34,225 nt of DNA, taken from the NCBI GenBank assembly GCA_030625965.1, contig DAOUPV010000018.1:1-34225 (forward strand), read 5' to 3'. The DNA is from Clostridia bacterium. Its GTDB lineage: Bacteria; Bacillota; TC1; UBA5767. Position 1 is the first letter of the stretch; each line of letters opens with the position of its first letter. Both the position numbers and the translations under genes were made by a program. This document shows positions 29,968-34,225 of the stretch, in pieces. The notes below the pieces were generated by a model. That model was given only the letters and a program-made list of their open reading frames with translations, did no database searches and was not told the DNA's origin.

Positions 29968-31233
29968 ATGACATCGAAAAAAGATGATCAGCTGTTTTGC
30001 TCTTTTTGCGGCAAAAGCCAAGCAGAAGTAAAACATCTGGTTGCAGGCCCAGGCGTATTCATTTGTAATGAATGTATCGAGCTTTGTAACCATATCATGG
30101 AGGATGAATTCGGAGAGACCATCACTTCTCACCTTGAGATGGGTGATATGCCGAAACCTCAAGAAATGAAAGCGGCGCTCGATGATTATGTGATCGGCCA
30201 GGACAAAGCCAAGAAGGCTTTGTGTGTTGCCATTTACAATCACTACAAGCGGATCGGTAGCCACAAGTCGAAAGATTCCGATGTGGAGCTGACCAAGTCC
30301 AACATCTTGCTGGTTGGACCGACCGGAAGTGGTAAAACCTTTTTGGCCACCACTATGGCCAGAATACTGAAAGTTCCGTTTGCTATCGCCGATGCCACCA
30401 CTTTAACCGAGGCCGGTTATGTGGGTGAGGATGTGGAGAACATTCTTCTGCGTCTGGTGCAGGCGGCTGACTATGATATCGAGAAGGCGGAAAAAGGCAT
30501 CATCTACATTGATGAAGTCGACAAGATCGCCAGAAAATCTGAGAACCCTTCGATTACCCGGGATGTTTCCGGAGAAGGTGTTCAGCAGGCATTGCTCAAG
30601 ATTATCGAAGGAACTGAATCCAACGTACCTCCACAAGGAGGTAGGAAGCATCCACATCAGGAATACCTGAAGATCAATACGGAAAATATCCTATTCATCT
30701 GTGGTGGAGCTTTCCAAGGTCTGGAAAAGATCATTGGTAGAAGAGTCAATGCTAAGACCATAGGTTTTGGTGCGGACATCCAGGAGAAAAGCCTAAAGTC
30801 CTCAGATGCCCTGATGGAGAAGATGTCTCCAGAGGATCTGTTGAAATTCGGCCTGATCCCTGAGTTCATCGGAAGACTTCCTGTAGCTGTCACTCTGAAA
30901 GAGCTGGACGAGGAAGCCTTGATGAATATCCTGACAGAGCCTAAGAACTCCCTGGTGAAGCAGTACAAGCATTTGCTTGCCTACGAGAACATCGATTTGT
31001 TGTTCGAAGAGAAAGCATTGATGGCCATCGCCAAGGAAGCACTGACACGCAAGACCGGTGCTCGTGGCTTACGAGGGATCATCGAGGAAGTCATGATGGA
31101 TATCATGTACGAGGTTCCATCCAGGACTGATGTGATTCAATGTACAGTGACTGAAGATACGGTCATAAACAGAAGTAAACCGATTCTTAAGACAAAAGAC
31201 GGCAAGAAGAAAAAGGCCGAGGAAATTGCGTAA
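29968..31233 (+). CDS. clpX: ATP-dependent Clp protease ATP-binding subunit ClpX
   Basis: A 421-residue AAA+ unfoldase. The N-terminal zinc-binding domain has Cys11, Cys14 and the Cys-Asn-Glu-Cys pair near 33-36. The ATPase has Walker A Gly-Pro-Thr-Gly-Ser-Gly-Lys-Thr near 117-124, Walker B Ile-Ile-Tyr-Ile-Asp-Glu-Val-Asp near 175, and a pore loop Gly-Tyr-Val-Gly-Glu-Asp near 149-154. It selects and unfolds substrates for ClpP. AAAGGAGAAGG precedes ATG 29968. It is followed by an intrinsic terminator, so lon is probably a separate transcript. Confidence 0.98.
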   Translation: MTSKKDDQLFCSFCGKSQAEVKHLVAGPGVFICNECIELCNHIMEDEFGETITSHLEMGDMPKPQEMKAALDDYVIGQDKAKKALCVAIYNHYKRIGSHKSKDSDVELTKSNILLVGPTGSGKTFLATTMARILKVPFAIADATTLTEAGYVGEDVENILLRLVQAADYDIEKAEKGIIYIDEVDKIARKSENPSITRDVSGEGVQQALLKIIEGTESNVPPQGGRKHPHQEYLKINTENILFICGGAFQGLEKIIGRRVNAKTIGFGADIQEKSLKSSDALMEKMSPEDLLKFGLIPEFIGRLPVAVTLKELDEEALMNILTEPKNSLVKQYKHLLAYENIDLLFEEKALMAIAKEALTRKTGARGLRGIIEEVMMDIMYEVPSRTDVIQCTVTEDTVINRSKPILKTKDGKKKKAEEIA

Positions 31234-31234
31234 T

Positions 31235-31266
31235 AAAAAAGGGCAGCAGTTATCTGTTGCCCTTTT
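31235..31266 (+). terminator. Intrinsic terminator after clpX
   Basis: A nine-base stem (GGGCAGCAG with CTGTTGCCC, one G-U) with a TTAT loop is preceded by an A-run and followed by TTTT, giving a short bidirectional-style terminator. Confidence 0.88.
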
Positions 31267-31288
31267 AACTAGAAATTGAGGTGACAAT

Positions 31289-33646
31289 ATGGCAGAAAAA
31301 GAATATACGATTGACACCATCATAGATGATGAACTAGGATTGTTGGAAACCATTCCCATGCTACCCCTTCGGGGTGTGGTTGTGTATCCGCACATGGTTA
31401 TGCATCTGGATGTTGGCAGAGATAAATCACTCAAGTCGGTGGATTTGGCGATGGACGAGGACAGAAGAATCTTCCTGTCTTCCCAAATCGATCCCCAACA
31501 AGGAGAGCCCCAGGAAGAAGATATTTACGACATCGGCGTAATCGCTGAAGTGAAGCAACTCCTGAGACTACCAGGAACTACGGTCCGCATATTGGTGGAA
31601 GGGGTAACACGTGCCAGACTGCATCGTTTTATTGATGAAAATGACACGTACCAGGCAGAAGTGGAGTATCTTTATGACGAGCATTCCATTGACGATGATC
31701 TAGAGCTGGAAGCTCTGATGCGCACGGCCATTCAGGACTTCAAGGATTACGCGGTGATCAGCAACAAGATATCCAACGATACGATTGCCATCGTGGAGAA
31801 TTTGAACGATAGCGCGGCACTAGGGGATATCATTGCATCACACCTGAGCATCGCCTTGGAGGACCGCCAGAGCATTCTGGAAGCCATCGACATCAAGGAG
31901 CGCCTGGAAGTGATCTGTCAGATTCTGGTTCGTGAAAAACAGGTTGCCGAGCTGGAAAGAAAGATTGCAGAAAAGGTCAAGGAACAGATCGACCAGTCCC
32001 AGAAGGAATACTACCTGAAGGAACAGATCAAGGCCATTCAGAACGAACTGGATGACAAAGACGACAAGGAAAGTGAAAACGAAGAACTTCTAGACAAGTT
32101 GGAATCTTCAGGAATGCCAGAAGAAGCCTACGAGAAAGTCAAGAAAGAGATCGAACGTCTTTACCGCACACCGAGCGCGGTAGCTGAGGTTTCGGTCATG
32201 CGTAACTATATCGACTGGATGCTGGACATTCCCTGGCAGGAAAAAAGTCGTGACCGCCTGGATCTGAACAAGGCGCAGAAAATCCTTGATGAGGACCATT
32301 ACGGTCTGGAAAAACCCAAGGAGCGTATCCTTGAATATCTGGCAGTACGCAAGATGAAGAAAGATATGAAGGGCCCGATCGTATGTCTGGTAGGACCGCC
32401 GGGAACAGGCAAGACCTCCCTGGCCAAGTCAGTGGCACGGGCACTGAATCGTAAATTCGTCCGTCTTTCTTTGGGCGGTGTGCACGATGAGGCAGAAATC
32501 CGGGGACACAGGAAGACATATATCGGCGCTATGCCGGGACGTATCATCCAATCGATGAAAAAAGCGGGAACCGTCAATCCGGTCATTTTGCTGGACGAAG
32601 TGGACAAGCTTGGCAGCGACTACAAGGGCGATCCTTCCTCAGCACTACTGGAAGTCCTCGATCCGGAACAGAATAATTCATTTTCTGACAACTACATAGA
32701 GGTGCCATACGACCTGTCGAAGGTGTTGTTCATCACGACAGCCAATGTGGCCCACACCATTCCCAGACCACTCTTGGACCGTATGGAAACCATTGAGGTG
32801 AACAGTTATACCGAACTGGAGAAGCTGGAAATCGCCAAGCGACACCTTGTAACCAAGCAATTGAAAGAGAACGGTTTGGAAAAGAAGGATATCCAGATGC
32901 TGGATGATGGCATCGCCAAGATTATCAACCAGTACACCAGAGAGGCTGGAGTACGGAGCCTGGAACGTTCCATCGGGACCATATTTAGAAAATCCGCCAA
33001 GCTTTTCCTGCTGGGCGAGAAGAAGATTGTGGTTGATGAAGCGAAAGTGGAAGAACTACTAGGTGTACCTCCGTACCGTAAGGACGAAATGGCCAAGGAA
33101 AGTGAAAAAGGCCTGGTCATGGGTCTGGCTGTTACTTCCGTGGGTGGAACCATCTTACCTGTTGAGGCATCTGTCATGAATGGAACCGGAAAGCTACAAT
33201 TGACTGGTTCGCTGGGTGATGTGATGAAGGAGTCTGCAAGTGCTGGACTCACCTATCTGAGGAGCAATGCGGAGACGTATAAGGTGCCGGAGAACCTCAA
33301 CAAGGAAATGGATATCCATATCCACTATCCGGAAGGCGCGATCCCCAAAGACGGACCTTCAGCTGGTGTGACCATGGTCACGGCGTTGAGTTCGATCTTC
33401 CTGGACCGCAAGGTTAAAAAAGATGTGGCAATGACCGGAGAGGTGACCATACGTGGACGCGTATTGGCCATCGGTGGTTTGAAAGAGAAGGTATTGGCTG
33501 CACATAGGGCCGGCATCAAGACAGTTATCATTCCCAAGGAGAATGAAAAGAATATCGAAGATATACCTAAAGAAGTGCAGGAGGATTTGAACATCGTACT
33601 TGCCGAAACGGTAGAGGATGTTCTGGCGGTAGCCTTGGAGAAATAG
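31289..33646 (+). CDS. lon: ATP-dependent protease Lon
   Basis: A 785-residue single-chain AAA+ protease of normal length. The N-terminal substrate-binding domain (from Pro-Met-Leu-Pro-Leu-Arg-Gly near residue 23) is followed by a coiled-coil region (about 200-290). The ATPase has Walker A Gly-Pro-Pro-Gly-Thr-Gly-Lys-Thr near 367-374 and Walker B Val-Ile-Leu-Leu-Asp-Glu-Val-Asp near 434. The C-terminal peptidase domain has the catalytic Ser in Lys-Asp-Gly-Pro-Ser-Ala-Gly and the Lys about 40 residues later. It degrades misfolded and regulatory proteins. GAGGTGAC precedes ATG 31289. The engB gene begins one base after its stop. Confidence 0.98.
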   Translation: MAEKEYTIDTIIDDELGLLETIPMLPLRGVVVYPHMVMHLDVGRDKSLKSVDLAMDEDRRIFLSSQIDPQQGEPQEEDIYDIGVIAEVKQLLRLPGTTVRILVEGVTRARLHRFIDENDTYQAEVEYLYDEHSIDDDLELEALMRTAIQDFKDYAVISNKISNDTIAIVENLNDSAALGDIIASHLSIALEDRQSILEAIDIKERLEVICQILVREKQVAELERKIAEKVKEQIDQSQKEYYLKEQIKAIQNELDDKDDKESENEELLDKLESSGMPEEAYEKVKKEIERLYRTPSAVAEVSVMRNYIDWMLDIPWQEKSRDRLDLNKAQKILDEDHYGLEKPKERILEYLAVRKMKKDMKGPIVCLVGPPGTGKTSLAKSVARALNRKFVRLSLGGVHDEAEIRGHRKTYIGAMPGRIIQSMKKAGTVNPVILLDEVDKLGSDYKGDPSSALLEVLDPEQNNSFSDNYIEVPYDLSKVLFITTANVAHTIPRPLLDRMETIEVNSYTELEKLEIAKRHLVTKQLKENGLEKKDIQMLDDGIAKIINQYTREAGVRSLERSIGTIFRKSAKLFLLGEKKIVVDEAKVEELLGVPPYRKDEMAKESEKGLVMGLAVTSVGGTILPVEASVMNGTGKLQLTGSLGDVMKESASAGLTYLRSNAETYKVPENLNKEMDIHIHYPEGAIPKDGPSAGVTMVTALSSIFLDRKVKKDVAMTGEVTIRGRVLAIGGLKEKVLAAHRAGIKTVIIPKENEKNIEDIPKEVQEDLNIVLAETVEDVLAVALEK

Positions 33647-33647
33647 A

Positions 33648-34225
33648 ATGATCATTAAAAGCGCAGAGTATATCTGTACATCAGTTTACGAGGAGCAGTA
33701 TCCAGAGCATGATATGCCGGAAATTGCCATGGTTGGACGCTCCAATGTGGGAAAATCTTCCCTGATCAACAGGATAGCCAATCGCAAACATCTGGCAAGG
33801 ATCAGCGGGAAACCGGGTAAGACCAGGACCATCAATTTCTACATGATGAATGAATCATTTTATCTGGTGGATCTTCCTGGTTACGGATATGCTCAAGTAC
33901 CCAAAGATATGAAAAAGCAGTGGGGCCAGATGATCAACACCTATCTGGAGAGAAGACGCAACCTGATTACGACGGTGCTCTTGGTGGATATGCGTCACAA
34001 ACCGAGCGTAGAGGATGTCCAGATGTATAGTTGGCTCAAGAACACTCAACCAAAGGTTATCATAGCCTGCACCAAAGCCGATAAGATATCGAGAGGCAGA
34101 TGGCCCAATCACATGAAAATCATTCGCCAGGCGCTGGATATGCGCAAGACGGATATAATCTTACCCACGTCATCACTGCACCATCAGGGTGTGGAGCCGT
34201 TGATGCTGGAGATGGGGAAAATGCT
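33648..34225 (+). CDS. engB: Ribosome biogenesis GTPase EngB/YsxC (3' end outside window)
   Basis: The frame begins at ATG 33648, one base after the lon stop, and stays open to the right edge (about 192 codons visible, nearly full length). G1 is Gly30-Arg-Ser-Asn-Val-Gly-Lys-Ser37, switch I follows Gly-Lys-Pro-Gly-Lys-Thr-Arg-Thr, G3 is Asp75-Leu-Pro-Gly-Tyr-Gly80, and G4 is Thr-Lys-Ala-Asp near 143. It assists assembly of the large ribosomal subunit. TTGGAG within the end of lon can serve as its ribosome binding site. The lon-engB order is widely conserved. Confidence 0.96.
   Translation, partial: MIIKSAEYICTSVYEEQYPEHDMPEIAMVGRSNVGKSSLINRIANRKHLARISGKPGKTRTINFYMMNESFYLVDLPGYGYAQVPKDMKKQWGQMINTYLERRRNLITTVLLVDMRHKPSVEDVQMYSWLKNTQPKVIIACTKADKISRGRWPNHMKIIRQALDMRKTDIILPTSSLHHQGVEPLMLEMGKM

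Overview
The window reads as chromosomal DNA of an anaerobic, Gram-positive, clostridial-type bacterium. The evidence is a rubrerythrin with a rubredoxin/flavoprotein partner, strong GGAGG-type ribosome binding sites with several TTG/GTG starts, a tig-clpP-clpX-lon-engB block in the Firmicutes order, a YesN-type two-component pair, and tRNA genes with encoded CCA ends. I cannot name the species.

Layout. (1) 1-6630: an AT-rich cell-surface glycan cluster. It holds a partial GT-C-like membrane protein, a decayed IS1634-type transposase end, a thioredoxin-like protein, a hexapeptide-repeat acyltransferase, a WecE-type sugar aminotransferase, a WecF-type Fuc4NAc transferase and a flippase-like membrane protein. 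This resembles the Fuc4NAc arm of enterobacterial common antigen synthesis. (2) 6769-7920, minus strand: rubredoxin/flavin reductase fusion and rubrerythrin, a likely oxygen/peroxide defence operon. (3) 8156-9597: zinc-ribbon protein and DAHP synthase, ended by a clear terminator. (4) 9632-11978, minus strand: a YesN-type response regulator and a soluble PocR-domain histidine kinase. (5) 12200-21630: the catabolic-looking block divergent from these regulators: UcpA-like SDR, two strongly diverged glycine-dehydrogenase (GcvP) subunits, an ATP-NAD-kinase-like protein and an APC amino-acid permease; then, after a terminator, an MFS transporter, a UPF0340/YwlG protein and a second SDR. (6) 21653-26513: a 53-residue membrane protein (minus), an iron-sulfur flavoprotein, a degenerate HAMP sensor, a polysaccharide-deacetylase lipoprotein, a class IV aminotransferase and an isochorismatase-family hydrolase, followed by an IS110 remnant. 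(7) 26847-34225: HD hydrolase, four tRNAs (His, Lys, Leu, Gly), then trigger factor, ClpP, ClpX, Lon and a partial EngB.

The most interesting region is block 5. Both GcvP-like subunits keep the family fold and the PLP lysine (in a His-Lys-Thr motif), but the motifs that surround glycine and PLP in true P-proteins are replaced. No H- or T-protein gene lies in the window. An amino-acid permease sits in the same operon and a ligand-sensing two-component system is divergent from it. The best reading is an inducible pathway for an amino acid or related amine in which a P-protein paralogue acts on something other than glycine. This is inference; the substrate is not determinable from sequence alone.
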